The position numbers and the translations under genes are program-made. Below the pieces are notes generated by a model, which was given only the letters and a program-made list of their open reading frames with translations, searched no databases and was not told the DNA's origin. A stretch of DNA of 48,150 nt from Nitrospirota bacterium (lineage in GTDB: Bacteria; Nitrospirota; Leptospirillia; Leptospirillales; Leptospirillaceae), in contig JAJZCZ010000005.1 of NCBI GenBank assembly GCA_021828805.1, forward strand, positions 1 to 48,150, given 5' to 3'. This document shows, piece after piece, positions 1-9,364 of this stretch. Every line of letters begins with the position of its first letter. Within the stretch, counting starts at the first letter, position 1.

Positions 1-2
1 TC

Positions 3-785
3 ATCGGAGGGGCAGAGATTGGCGTTGTGCGTATTTCTGGAGTGATTCTTTCCTCACGAAAGCCGATCCGCCAGATACGTGCGCTCGCCCGCGATCCCAA
101 TGTGAAGGCCATTCTTCTCCGGATCAACAGTCCGGGGGGTGCCGTTGTTCCCTCTCAGGACATCTATGAAGAGGTGATGAAGGTACGAAAGAAGGGAAAG
201 CCTGTCATTGCATCCATCGGAACGGTGGGAGCTTCCGGGGCCTATTATATTGCCTCCGCCTGCAACCGCATCATTGCGTCTCCGGGATCCCTGACGGGAA
301 GCATTGGGGTTATCATGGAGTTGGCCGAGTTTGAAGATCTTCTGAAAAAAATAGGTGTGCAAAGCGAAGTCATGAAGAGTGGGGCTCTCAAGGATGCTGG
401 TTCTCCCTTTCGTGCCATGACTTCTGAGGAGAAGGCCTACCTTCAGTCTGTTCTTGATGAAATGCACCAACAGTTTATCCGGGATGTTGCAAAAGGTCGC
501 CAGCTTCAGGTGGCAGCGATTGAGCCACTTGCGGATGGACGGGTCTTTACTGGGTCGTCAGCGATCGGGAACCATCTCGTTGATGCATTAGGTGATTATG
601 AGGATGCGGTAGATGTGGCGGCCAAAATGGCCCATATTTCAGGAAAGCCGGTAATCCGGAATTTCCCGGAAAAGAGCTTTCTGGACAAGATGGTGTCGTC
701 CCAGGTGGGGCACCTTTGGGAGACACTTGGGAAGGAATCATTCGGATTTTGGTCTGTTGTTCCGGAGTTTACCGGACTTCGGTAA
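3..785 (+). CDS. sppA: Signal peptide peptidase SppA-like S49 serine protease (5' end cut by window edge)
   Basis: Frame is open to the window edge (IGGAEIGVVRISGVI...); motifs NSPGGAV, GASGAYYIA and SLTGSIGV are typical of SppA. Confidence 0.9.
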   Translation: MGGAEIGVVRISGVILSSRKPIRQIRALARDPNVKAILLRINSPGGAVVPSQDIYEEVMKVRKKGKPVIASIGTVGASGAYYIASACNRIIASPGSLTGSIGVIMELAEFEDLLKKIGVQSEVMKSGALKDAGSPFRAMTSEEKAYLQSVLDEMHQQFIRDVAKGRQLQVAAIEPLADGRVFTGSSAIGNHLVDALGDYEDAVDVAAKMAHISGKPVIRNFPEKSFLDKMVSSQVGHLWETLGKESFGFWSVVPEFTGLR

Positions 786-827
786 TCTATAGCCATTCAA
801 GTTGCAAGGAAGGAGCGTTGAGGATCA

Positions 828-1118
828 ATGACAAAGGGTGAGCTTGTGCAAAAACTGGCCAGACAGTTTCCCGGAATTCGCCGGGAGGATGCACGCATCA
901 TGATTGACCTCTTTCTTGAATCGATGAAGGAAGGTTTACGCGAAGGGGATACGGTTGAGCTTCGCGACTTCGGTGTTCTTAGAGTGAGAATGCGTTCTGA
1001 GCGCAAGGCCCGAAATCCCAGAACGGGGACCTCCGTGCTCGTCGGTTCTAAAAAAGTTCCTTACTTCAAGCAAAGCCGTATTTTGAAGGCAATGCTCAAA
1101 TCCAAACCCGCCGAGTAA
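828..1118 (+). CDS. HU/IHF-family DNA-binding protein
   Basis: MTKGELVQKLARQFPGIRREDARIMIDLFLESMKEGLREGDTVELRDFGVLRVRMRSERKARNPRTG, the HU/IHF signature. Confidence 0.92.
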   Translation: MTKGELVQKLARQFPGIRREDARIMIDLFLESMKEGLREGDTVELRDFGVLRVRMRSERKARNPRTGTSVLVGSKKVPYFKQSRILKAMLKSKPAE

Positions 1119-1124
1119 CGCCTC

Positions 1125-2459
1125 ATGTTTGAAAGTCTGACAGGCCGTCTTGAAGGCATCTTCAAGAAGCTGACTGGCCGGGGCGGTCTCACGGAGCAGC
1201 TTGTCGGGGAAACGCTCGAAGAAATTCGTGTCGCACTCCTTGAAGCTGATGTGAGCCTCGAGGTTGTTAAATCTTTTGTTGACGGACTTTCTGCAAGGCT
1301 TGTGGGAAAAGCCCAGCAATCCGGGCTGACCGGTTCCCAGCAGGTCATTGCGGAGGTCTACCAGGAGATGGTTCACATCCTGGGAGATCACCGGGCCACT
1401 GTGGCCCTTTCTTCGAAGCCTCCCACCGTTATCTTTATGATGGGGCTTCAGGGGGCGGGAAAGACGACCACCGCGGCAAAGCTGGCCTTGCACTTCAAAA
1501 GCCAGAACCGTCGTGTTCTTCTTGTGGCAAGCGATCTGGCCCGTTTGGCTGCTATTGATCAGCTCAAGGTTCTTGGAGAGCAGATCGGCGTTCCGGTCCT
1601 CCTGCCCCCCGACGGGGTGACCCGCCCTGCCGAGATCCATCCTCTCGTCAAACGCCGGGTCATCGAGGGAATGTATGAGATCGTCATCGTCGATACTGCG
1701 GGGAGACTGACGGTCGATTCGGGATTGATGGAGGAGCTGAAAGAGCTTCGACGCCTGTACGCCCCCAAGGAATGCCTTCTGGTCGTGGATGCCATGCAGG
1801 GGCAGGAAGCCGTGGGTGTGGCCAAAACCTTCGATGCGGAGGTCGGGGTCGATGGCGTTGTCTTCACCAAGCTCGACGGCGATACCCGGGGCGGGGCCGT
1901 TCTTTCGATCCGTCAAGCCCTTAAAAAGCCGATCAAATTCGTCGGTATGGGAGAAAAGCTCGACCGCCTCGAGGCTTTTTTCCCTGATCGTATGGCCTCC
2001 CGGATCATCGGGATGGGCGATATTCAGACCCTCATCGAGAAGGCGAAGAATATCGTCTCCCAGGATGAGGCGGAGGCGCTTGCCCGTAAGATGGGCAAGA
2101 ACAAGATGGATCTTGATGACTTCCTTCAGCAGATCCAGGGAATGAAAAAGATCGGCTCCATTGATGACCTCATGGGGATGATCCCCGGGGCGGCCTCGCT
2201 GAAGGCAAAAATTGATATGGGTATGATGGAGACCGAGCTCAAGAGAGTTGAGGCGATGATCTTTTCGATGACGAAGAAGGAACGCTCCAATCCTGATCTC
2301 ATCGATGGGAGCCGCCGGAAAAGAATTGCGCAAGGCTCGGGAACAAGCGTGCAGCAGGTCAATCAGCTTCTGCGCCAGTTCGACCAGGCCCGTCGAATGA
2401 TGAAGACGGCCCTTAAGACAAAAGGAACCCGATCATTGAGGTCGATGTTTCCGTTTTGA
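1125..2459 (+). CDS. ffh: Signal recognition particle protein Ffh (GTPase + M domain)
   Basis: GLQGAGKTTTAAKLA, DTAGRL, TKLDGDTRGGA and Met-rich M domain. Confidence 0.97.
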   Translation: MFESLTGRLEGIFKKLTGRGGLTEQLVGETLEEIRVALLEADVSLEVVKSFVDGLSARLVGKAQQSGLTGSQQVIAEVYQEMVHILGDHRATVALSSKPPTVIFMMGLQGAGKTTTAAKLALHFKSQNRRVLLVASDLARLAAIDQLKVLGEQIGVPVLLPPDGVTRPAEIHPLVKRRVIEGMYEIVIVDTAGRLTVDSGLMEELKELRRLYAPKECLLVVDAMQGQEAVGVAKTFDAEVGVDGVVFTKLDGDTRGGAVLSIRQALKKPIKFVGMGEKLDRLEAFFPDRMASRIIGMGDIQTLIEKAKNIVSQDEAEALARKMGKNKMDLDDFLQQIQGMKKIGSIDDLMGMIPGAASLKAKIDMGMMETELKRVEAMIFSMTKKERSNPDLIDGSRRKRIAQGSGTSVQQVNQLLRQFDQARRMMKTALKTKGTRSLRSMFPF

Positions 2460-2509
2460 TAATCACTCAGACTTCCGGATCGGCTCCGGGAGCAATGTAA
2501 GGAGAAATA

Positions 2510-2755
2510 ATGGCTGTTCATATCAGACTTGCCCGGCACGGACGTAGAAAAATGCCGGTTTACCGGATTGTCGTGGCTGATTCCCGGATGCCCCGGGATG
2601 GCCGCTTTATCGAGGTTGTTGGAACCTACGCCCCGCAGCAGGCCGAGGGCGAGCTTCGCATCAACAAAGAGAAGATCGACAACTGGGTTTCCAAGGGCGC
2701 TGTTCCCACGGATACCGTGGCCCGTCTGATCAAGAAAGCTGCATCCCAGTCCTGA
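2510..2755 (+). CDS. rpsP: 30S ribosomal protein S16
   Basis: MAVHIRLARHGRRKMPVYRIVVADSRMPRDGRFIEVVGTY. Confidence 0.97.
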   Translation: MAVHIRLARHGRRKMPVYRIVVADSRMPRDGRFIEVVGTYAPQQAEGELRINKEKIDNWVSKGAVPTDTVARLIKKAASQS

Positions 2756-2805
2756 CGGAGAGCAAGACGCTGGCAGAGGGTGAAACCGGGGGAGCCCCCC
2801 TTCTT

Positions 2806-3330
2806 GTGGGCCGTATGGGACGTCCCTTCGGGGTTCTCGGGTACGGACGCGTTCATCTTCTCTCGGACAACCCGGATCGTTTCTATGGCGATATCGGTCA
2901 GGCCTTTCTCCTGAAGGCGTCCTCCCGTGGCGGAGGAAAGGGAGGTCGGCGCTCTCTGATTCTTGAAGATGCCATGGACAAGTCCGGTTCCCTTCTGGTC
3001 AAATGGAAAGGTTTCGACTCTCCTGAGTCTCTCCGGGAGATCTCCGGATGGGAGATTTTCTGGGAGGGTACGGATGACTGGGTTCCCGAAGAATCGGGGT
3101 CGGAAAGAATTGACGACCTCATCGGCTTTGATGTTCGCGATGTTGAAACATCCGAGACGGTCGGACAAGTTGTCGGCTACTACGACAGGCCCGGACAGGA
3201 TCTTTTGTCGATTGAGGCGAAGAGCGGACAGGAGATTCTTTGCCCCTTTGTTCTGGCACTTGTTCCGAAGATAGACAGGGGGAAAAGGGAGGTCTTCGTC
3301 CTTTGGAGCATTGTCGGCACATCGGGGTGA
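2806..3330 (+). CDS. rimM: Ribosome maturation factor RimM
   Basis: VGRMGRPFGVLGYGRVHLLSDNPDRF N-terminal motif; position between rpsP and trmD; GTG start (start uncertain). Confidence 0.88.
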   Translation: MGRMGRPFGVLGYGRVHLLSDNPDRFYGDIGQAFLLKASSRGGGKGGRRSLILEDAMDKSGSLLVKWKGFDSPESLREISGWEIFWEGTDDWVPEESGSERIDDLIGFDVRDVETSETVGQVVGYYDRPGQDLLSIEAKSGQEILCPFVLALVPKIDRGKREVFVLWSIVGTSG

Positions 3331-4031
3331 TTACCCTTTTTCCCGAAATGCTGCGAAGTGTGCTCGGGACGAGTATCCCTGACAGGGCGCGCCAGAAAGG
3401 CCTTGTTGAATACCATGTCTGGGACCTCCGGGCCTTCGGAATCGGTTCCTACCACTCTGTGGATGACTATCCTTTTGGCGGTGGCGGAGGGATGGTCTTA
3501 AAGCCGGAACCTGTTTCGGAAGCGCTGGATGTGGCGATCCCGGAAATGGAGAGGCTGTCGGGAGGAGAGAGCCCCCGACTTATCTATCCCTCTCCCCAGG
3601 GACAGGTTTTTCTCCAGCGGGTCGCAAAATCCTGGTCGGAAGAGTCCCGCCCGATGATTTTCCTTTGCGGCCATTATGAGGGCATTGACCAGCGCATCCT
3701 TGATGGCTATCCCTTTGAGGAGTGGTCATGTGGCGACTATGTCCTCTCCGGAGGGGAGTTGCCGGTCGCACTGATGGTTGATGCCGTTGTAAGGCTCATT
3801 CCGGGGGTCCTGTCAAATTCGGAGTCCCCGGAGAACGAGACATTTTCAAACGGATCGTTCGATTTTCCGCAATATACCCGTCCCCGGGTCTTTCGGGGGA
3901 GGGAGGTTCCTCCCGTTCTCCTTTCGGGGAATCATGAGGCGATCAAGGCATTCCGGGAGGAGCAGGCCCGGAAAAAGCAACAGGAAGTACGTCCCGACCT
4001 TGGAGCGTCCCGGTCGGGGATGTCCGTTTAA
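3327..4031 (+). CDS. trmD: tRNA (guanine-N1)-methyltransferase TrmD
   Basis: ITLFPEML, DYPFGGGGGMVLKPEP, CGHYEGIDQRI, DYVLSGGELP; likely GTG start overlapping the rimM stop (GTGA). Confidence 0.95.
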   Translation: MITLFPEMLRSVLGTSIPDRARQKGLVEYHVWDLRAFGIGSYHSVDDYPFGGGGGMVLKPEPVSEALDVAIPEMERLSGGESPRLIYPSPQGQVFLQRVAKSWSEESRPMIFLCGHYEGIDQRILDGYPFEEWSCGDYVLSGGELPVALMVDAVVRLIPGVLSNSESPENETFSNGSFDFPQYTRPRVFRGREVPPVLLSGNHEAIKAFREEQARKKQQEVRPDLGASRSGMSV

Positions 4032-4067
4032 CCACGTCACTTTTGGATGACGCAAGCGAGGTGCATA

Positions 4068-4418
4068 ATGCAGGTTCTTGATCAGGTTGAGCAATTGTTC
4101 ATGAAGGAAGCCACTCCCGAGATCAGTGTTGGGGATACGGTCAAAGTCCACAGCAAGGTTGTCGAGGGAGAAAAAGAACGGGTTCAGGTTTTTGAGGGCG
4201 TGGTGATCGGCCTTCGTGGAGGAGGAACACGCTCCATGATGACGGTTCGTAAAATTTCCTTCGGTGTCGGTGTGGAGAGAACCTTTCCCCTGCACTCCCC
4301 TCAGGTGATCAAGGTTGACCGTGTCCGTTCGGGACGTGTGCGTCGGGCCAAGCTCTACTTCCTTCGGGACAAGAAGGGGAAGGCGGCCCGTCTCAAAGAG
4401 GTCAAGAACGAAGAATAG
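4068..4418 (+). CDS. rplS: 50S ribosomal protein L19
   Basis: [49 protein letters not shown]. Confidence 0.95.
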   Translation: MQVLDQVEQLFMKEATPEISVGDTVKVHSKVVEGEKERVQVFEGVVIGLRGGGTRSMMTVRKISFGVGVERTFPLHSPQVIKVDRVRSGRVRRAKLYFLRDKKGKAARLKEVKNEE

Positions 4419-5085
4419 TTCTCCCCCGTCCCCTGCGCTTCCCGATGGAGCATGGGAGGAATCCCTTTTCCTCTCCGGGGGGCATCCGGCTCTTGTGGCC
4501 GGCGTTGATGAGGTGGGGAGAGGCGCGCTTGCCGGTCCGGTTGTAGCCGCCTGCGTGATCTTCGATCCTCCTGTTTCCCGCTTTTCTCAACTGGGGATTG
4601 CCGATTCAAAGAGCCTCTCTCCGGACAGGCGGGCCTTTCTTTCCCGTCTGATCCACCAGGAGGCCGCTCATGTCTCCCTGGGGTGGGCGACAGTTGATGA
4701 GGTCAACGAGAAAAATGTGCGCCGGGCAACCTTTTTGGCCATGACCCGGGCATTTCTTCTTCTCCCCGCTTCTCTGCGGAAGGACTCTCGTCTCTGCATC
4801 ACGGTTGACGGACGTGACAGGATTCCGGATCTGAATGTCCATCAGATCACCGTTGTGGGAGGTGACCGGACGGTTCTGTCTGTTGCTGCGGCCTCTGTTG
4901 TGGCCAAGGTTGCCCGCGATGGCTATATGGAAACGCTTGACGAGCTCTCTCCTGGGTATGGCTTTACAAAACATAAAGGGTACGGTACGGAGGAACATCG
5001 GATGGCGATTCTCCGTCTTGGACTCTCTCCGCATCACCGGCCTCTGTTCTGCCGGAAGGTACTCACGCAGGCCAACCCCCTATGA
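4399..5085 (+). CDS. rnhB: Ribonuclease HII (exact start uncertain)
   Basis: [58 protein letters not shown]. Confidence 0.92.
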   Translation, partial: RSRTKNSSPPSPALPDGAWEESLFLSGGHPALVAGVDEVGRGALAGPVVAACVIFDPPVSRFSQLGIADSKSLSPDRRAFLSRLIHQEAAHVSLGWATVDEVNEKNVRRATFLAMTRAFLLLPASLRKDSRLCITVDGRDRIPDLNVHQITVVGGDRTVLSVAAASVVAKVARDGYMETLDELSPGYGFTKHKGYGTEEHRMAILRLGLSPHHRPLFCRKVLTQANPL

Positions 5086-6095
5086 GTTCTGATTCATCAC
5101 AATCTTTCTCCGACTTCAATGGGGCCGCCGACTCCTCCCCGTCCGGTGACCCTGGCCCGTCGTCCGGCCCGACTCCACTGAGATCGTGGCTCTTTATCAT
5201 TGTCCACCTCCTTGCATCCTCCTTCTTCCTCCTTTTTGTCTTCTGGACCCTGGTGACCTATGGCTCTCTGGAAGCCATGCGTTCGCGTGAAGCCGCATCG
5301 GCGCACCTTCTGATCGTGTTTGACCAGCCTCCTCCCCAGAAAGAGATCGCCGGCCTTCAGTCGACGCTCGAGAAAATTGTGGGGGCGGGCAATGTTTCTC
5401 CGATGCCGGTTCAGTCGGGGCAGGGGCCAACGGAGCGGAGAACGCGACATCGGGTCCTCTCCGTCTTGCTCACTCCGGGAAAAGATCCTCAGGGGAGACC
5501 CGTCCTTCTCTCGGATATGATTCGATCCATCTCCCAGGTTGTCCAAAATGATGCGCGGATCCAGGATGTTGTTTACAGTCCGGACTGGATTGCTCGCGTT
5601 GACTCTTTGATGTTCCTGTCGTTGCATCTCCGGAAGGGGCTGGTTCTGGTCGGCTCTCTTGCGGCGCTCTCCCTGTCTCTCTATTGGGGCCTCATGGGCC
5701 CGCCGCTTTTTGTTCGCCTCAAGCGGCTTTCCCGGTCTGGGGAGGCGGTAGAGCCCCGTCCCCGTACCACGCAGTTTCGTTCGGACGATAATCACCCGGA
5801 GATCCTCCCGCTCCAGGAAGAGCCTCCGTCTCCCCCGGTTCTGAAGAGTGCGTTCTCCGCCGCTTTCCTGGGTGGAGTGTCGGCCCTGATTGTCCTCCTT
5901 TTCGCCTGGTCTCTGAAGAGCCTTCTCTTTCCGCCAGCGCTCTCCGACTTTTTCTCGCTTTCCTCCGCTCCTCCCCGGGAAGGACGTTTCTTGCTCTTTT
6001 TTGTCCTGGGAGCCCTCGCCGCCGGCTTCTTCGGTGGCCTGACAACCTCTCTTTTTTCCCGGCGGGACAGACACGCTGGAGCCTCTCTCCTGTGA
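5082..6095 (+). CDS. ftsX: FtsX-like cell-division permease homolog (divergent)
   Basis: TM1, extracytoplasmic domain with FtsX-like 'IQDVVYSPDWIARVDSL', then 3 further TM segments; adjacent to envC-like and ctpA genes. Confidence 0.7.
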   Translation: MSSDSSQSFSDFNGAADSSPSGDPGPSSGPTPLRSWLFIIVHLLASSFFLLFVFWTLVTYGSLEAMRSREAASAHLLIVFDQPPPQKEIAGLQSTLEKIVGAGNVSPMPVQSGQGPTERRTRHRVLSVLLTPGKDPQGRPVLLSDMIRSISQVVQNDARIQDVVYSPDWIARVDSLMFLSLHLRKGLVLVGSLAALSLSLYWGLMGPPLFVRLKRLSRSGEAVEPRPRTTQFRSDDNHPEILPLQEEPPSPPVLKSAFSAAFLGGVSALIVLLFAWSLKSLLFPPALSDFFSLSSAPPREGRFLLFFVLGALAAGFFGGLTTSLFSRRDRHAGASLL

Positions 6096-7303
6096 TCTTG
6101 CGGTCTTCTGCGGGGGGGGAGTCCTGTCCCCGTCAGCGGTTGGCTGCACGTCGCTTTGTCCGGGCTGTCTTCCTGATCCTGTTTCTCCTTTTCAGCGTGG
6201 CGACTGCTCTTCCTCCGGCCATTGCCGGTGACACCTCAGTGGACCGTCAGCTGGAAAAACGGCAAAAGGAGATGGAAGCCCTTAAAAAGCGACTTCTTGA
6301 TAACAAGCGTCGTATTGTTCAGGTCCGGGGGCGTCGCCACAAGCTCAGGAAAAAAATTCTCTCGCTCAGGGTTCGGGCCGAAGAGTTTCATCTGGAGATT
6401 GAACGTCTCCAGATTCGTGAAATTCGTGACAGGCAGCAGATTCGACGGGTTCAGCGCGCGATCGATCATCTCGGGACCATTGTCGATGCGGACCTTCGGG
6501 AGAAGGGATCTGTTGAGAGTGTCCTTCTTTCCCGGAAGGCGGAACAGGCCCTTTCCCATATGGACGGAGTGGATATTCTTCCGGAAAGCATCGTTCATTC
6601 TTATGTGTTATCCGATCAGGCTCATCATCTTGATTCCCTTGTTCATGGATATCGCCATAAAGAGCACCATCTCGAAGGAAGCCAAAGCCAGCTGAAAAGC
6701 CTTGAAAAAAAAGAGGTCTCAGCGCTCAGGAGGCAGCAGGGGGAGGAGTCGCGGCTTTCTTCCAAGATGGAACATATCAAGCGTGAGATTGCCCGCCTGA
6801 AGAAGCAGGAAGGGTCAATCCACGCTGACAACAGGTCGATCCTTCGTCGTCGTCAAAAGCTGATGGCCCTTATCTCCCGTCTCGAAAAAAAGCGAAGAAG
6901 CTCGGGGCGCGAGGAAGTCTACCGCCATCCGCCCGTTCTTGGGCGAAGCCGCTTCCTCTGGCCCTTGCGAGGGAAAATTATTGAGCCATTTGGAACCTTT
7001 CACGACGGGATCGATATCGCCGCCTCAATCGGGGAGAAGGTGAAGGCCGCCTGGTCAGGAAAGGTTCTCTTTGCCCGCGATTACACAGGATACGGAAGGC
7101 TCATTATTCTCTCTCACGGGAATCATCTGTATACCCTGTATGGGCACCTCGACAGGATCTTTGCCCGGGAAGGGCAGCGTGTGAGTGCCGGCCGGGTTCT
7201 CGGGACGGTCGGCCGGGGGGGGACCAAAGGAAAGTCGACACTTTTTTTCGGCGTAACCCGTCGCGGCCACCCGATGAGCCCCATGCGCTTCCTCAACCGG
7301 TAA
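6092..7303 (+). CDS. envC: EnvC-like murein hydrolase activator (coiled coil + LytM/M23 domain)
   Basis: N-terminal signal/TM, long coiled coil, C-terminal PLRGKIIEPFGTFHDGIDIAASIGEKVKAAWSGKVLFA...YGHLDR. Confidence 0.85.
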   Translation: MILRSSAGGESCPRQRLAARRFVRAVFLILFLLFSVATALPPAIAGDTSVDRQLEKRQKEMEALKKRLLDNKRRIVQVRGRRHKLRKKILSLRVRAEEFHLEIERLQIREIRDRQQIRRVQRAIDHLGTIVDADLREKGSVESVLLSRKAEQALSHMDGVDILPESIVHSYVLSDQAHHLDSLVHGYRHKEHHLEGSQSQLKSLEKKEVSALRRQQGEESRLSSKMEHIKREIARLKKQEGSIHADNRSILRRRQKLMALISRLEKKRRSSGREEVYRHPPVLGRSRFLWPLRGKIIEPFGTFHDGIDIAASIGEKVKAAWSGKVLFARDYTGYGRLIILSHGNHLYTLYGHLDRIFAREGQRVSAGRVLGTVGRGGTKGKSTLFFGVTRRGHPMSPMRFLNR

Positions 7304-7503
7304 GGTTGCGGGAGACCCATAAAAAAACTTTGTGAAGCCTGAAGGCCTGTCTTTTTTCAATGCTGGTATAGGATTTTTCTTGGATCTTCGCTTGTAATAT
7401 GCAGAAATCAATGCTAACCTTTATTCTTGGGGCACGCGTTTGAGGAAAAGTGTCGGAGGCTGGAACTTGTCCGGGGATGCCGGGATTGGATTGAGGACTA
7501 TTG

Positions 7504-8826
7504 ATGCGTCTTTTTGAGTTTATGAAGGGTCCAAAACGCAATGGCTGGAAGATTGTGATGAAGACAGGAAATGTCATACTCCTCCTTTTTGTGGGGATTC
7601 TTGTGGGTGGTGTCGGCCACGCCGTTCTCGCGGACGGGGGAACAGACAAGAGCCTCAAGATCTTTTCCATGGTCTACGCATTGATCCAGAACGACTATGT
7701 GGATCGTATTCCGGCCCACCCCGTCCTCGACAGCGCGATCCGGGGAATGGTCGCCTCCCTTGACCCTCACTCTGAATACATGACACCCCAGGAGTATCAT
7801 GATCTGGAGATCAACACCCAGGGCCGCTTTGGCGGGGTGGGGATCAAGATCACAACCTCGGGGAATCATATTCTTGTTCAGGCCCCTATCAATGGCTCGC
7901 CGGCATTCAATGCCGGGATCAAGAGCGGTGACGAGATCATCCGGGTCAATGGCGTCGGAACGGCAACGCTTGGTCTGGCGAAGGCTGTTCGCAAGATGCG
8001 GGGCAAGCCGGGAACGCATGTTGTCCTGACGATCTACCGCAAGGGAGCTTTTCGGGCGAAAAACTATGACCTTGTCCGGGAAATCATCAAGATTCATACG
8101 GTAAAGTTCCGGATGATGTCTGACCACATCGGCTATGTCCTTATTCGGGAGTTTTCGGAGAATACAGGACGGGATCTCGATGCCGCTCTCAAACACCTTG
8201 ACCGTCGTGGAATGCGCGGACTGGTGATCGACCTCAGGAATAATCCGGGAGGTCTTCTGACAAGTGCCGTGGATGTCTCCTCCCTCTTTATTCCCGACGG
8301 AAAGACCGTCGTGTCAATGAAGGGCCGCCGTCAGTCGCGGGCCTTCCGCTCCCACGGGGGCAACGGATTCCCGCAGGTACCCATTGTGATTCTTGTGAAC
8401 ACTGAAACGGCCTCCGCAGCGGAAATTGTCTCCGGTGCCCTGCAGGACTATCACCGGGCGACCATCCTCGGAACGCAGACCTTTGGCAAGGGATCCGTCC
8501 AGACCATTCTCCCCTTGTTTGACGGCTCAGCCCTCAGGCTGACAACGGCCCGATACTTTACCCCCTCCGGGCGTTCCATTCAGGATTACGGGATCACTCC
8601 CGACCTGATCGTCAAGGAGTTCATCCCCAAGGGAGCCCGGTCGATCGAGGTGCCCCGGGAAGTCGATCTCAAGCACCACTTTTTAAACCCCGACGGGAAG
8701 GAGCAAGGTATCGTGATTCCCCGGGGGAACATCCAGAAACATCTTCTTTACCCGATTCCCGCAAAGAAAAAAGACACCCAGCTTGTGGCGGCTGTCTCTC
8801 TCTTGAAAAAGCGTATCGAGCACTGA
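7504..8826 (+). CDS. ctpA: Carboxy-terminal processing S41 protease (PDZ + peptidase)
   Basis: SLDPHSEYMTPQEYHDLEINTQGRFGGVGI; PDZ; LVNTETASAAEIVSGAL...TFGKGSVQTI catalytic Ser/Lys. Confidence 0.93.
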   Translation: MRLFEFMKGPKRNGWKIVMKTGNVILLLFVGILVGGVGHAVLADGGTDKSLKIFSMVYALIQNDYVDRIPAHPVLDSAIRGMVASLDPHSEYMTPQEYHDLEINTQGRFGGVGIKITTSGNHILVQAPINGSPAFNAGIKSGDEIIRVNGVGTATLGLAKAVRKMRGKPGTHVVLTIYRKGAFRAKNYDLVREIIKIHTVKFRMMSDHIGYVLIREFSENTGRDLDAALKHLDRRGMRGLVIDLRNNPGGLLTSAVDVSSLFIPDGKTVVSMKGRRQSRAFRSHGGNGFPQVPIVILVNTETASAAEIVSGALQDYHRATILGTQTFGKGSVQTILPLFDGSALRLTTARYFTPSGRSIQDYGITPDLIVKEFIPKGARSIEVPREVDLKHHFLNPDGKEQGIVIPRGNIQKHLLYPIPAKKKDTQLVAAVSLLKKRIEH

Positions 8827-8844
8827 CCCCGCGTCTTTTGAATG

Positions 8845-8880
8845 ATTCGGGCCGATATTATCGGCCCGAATTTCTTTCTC
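8845..8880 (+). terminator. Rho-independent terminator after ctpA
   Basis: Perfect 12-bp stem ATTCGGGCCGAT-att-ATCGGCCCGAAT followed by TTCTTTCTC. Confidence 0.8.
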
Positions 8881-8934
8881 CCCCAAAGAGATATCACGCT
8901 TTTCCCCATTTTATCTGGCACTCTCGTCAGGGGC

Positions 8935-8963
8935 TTGCCAATATGGTTTCCCTCTGGTATGCT
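8935..8963 (+). promoter_or_regulatory. Sigma70-type promoter of groESL
   Basis: -35 TTGCCA (8935-8940), 17-nt spacer, -10 TATGCT (8958-8963). Confidence 0.75.
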
Positions 8964-8964
8964 C

Positions 8965-8991
8965 TTATCACTCAGGTCGTGTGAGTGCTAA
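8965..8991 (+). promoter_or_regulatory. CIRCE element (HrcA operator)
   Basis: TTATCACTC-N9-GAGTGCTAA: one mismatch to consensus TTAGCACTC-N9-GAGTGCTAA, immediately upstream of groES. Confidence 0.93.
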
Positions 8992-9027
8992 AACTGATGA
9001 AAAACCCCAAACCCGAGGGAGGTCTGA

Positions 9028-9291
9028 ATGAAATTTAAGCCATTGAAGGATCGTGTTTTTGTCAGCTATGCCGAGGAGGTCGAAAAGACCCAGGGTGGAC
9101 TCTACATCCCCGATGCCGCCAAGGAAAAGCCCCAGAAGGGGAAGGTGGAAGAAATCGGTGATGATGTGAAGTCCCTGAAGAAGGGCGACACCATCCTTTT
9201 CGACAAGTATTCCGGCTCGAAGATCACCATGGAAGGAACCGACTATCTCATCCTTCGGGAAGAGGATATCCTCGGCGTCTTCTCCAAGTAA
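9028..9291 (+). CDS. groES: Co-chaperonin GroES
   Basis: MKFKPLKDRVFVSYAEEVEKTQGGLYIPDAAKEKPQKGKV. Confidence 0.97.
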   Translation: MKFKPLKDRVFVSYAEEVEKTQGGLYIPDAAKEKPQKGKVEEIGDDVKSLKKGDTILFDKYSGSKITMEGTDYLILREEDILGVFSK

Positions 9292-9364
9292 GCGCTGATT
9301 TCCGGAAGCTGACCGCGATAAACATAGATACGTTTTTTGACATTCCATTCAGGAGGATTGACCT

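Noticed and set aside
936-2333. 465-aa minus-strand ORF
   Set aside because: Antisense to HU/ffh; no protein-like domain pattern.
5097-6149. 350-aa minus-strand ORF opposite ftsX
   Set aside because: Highly charged, repetitive composition typical of antisense shadow ORFs; the ftsX frame is better supported.
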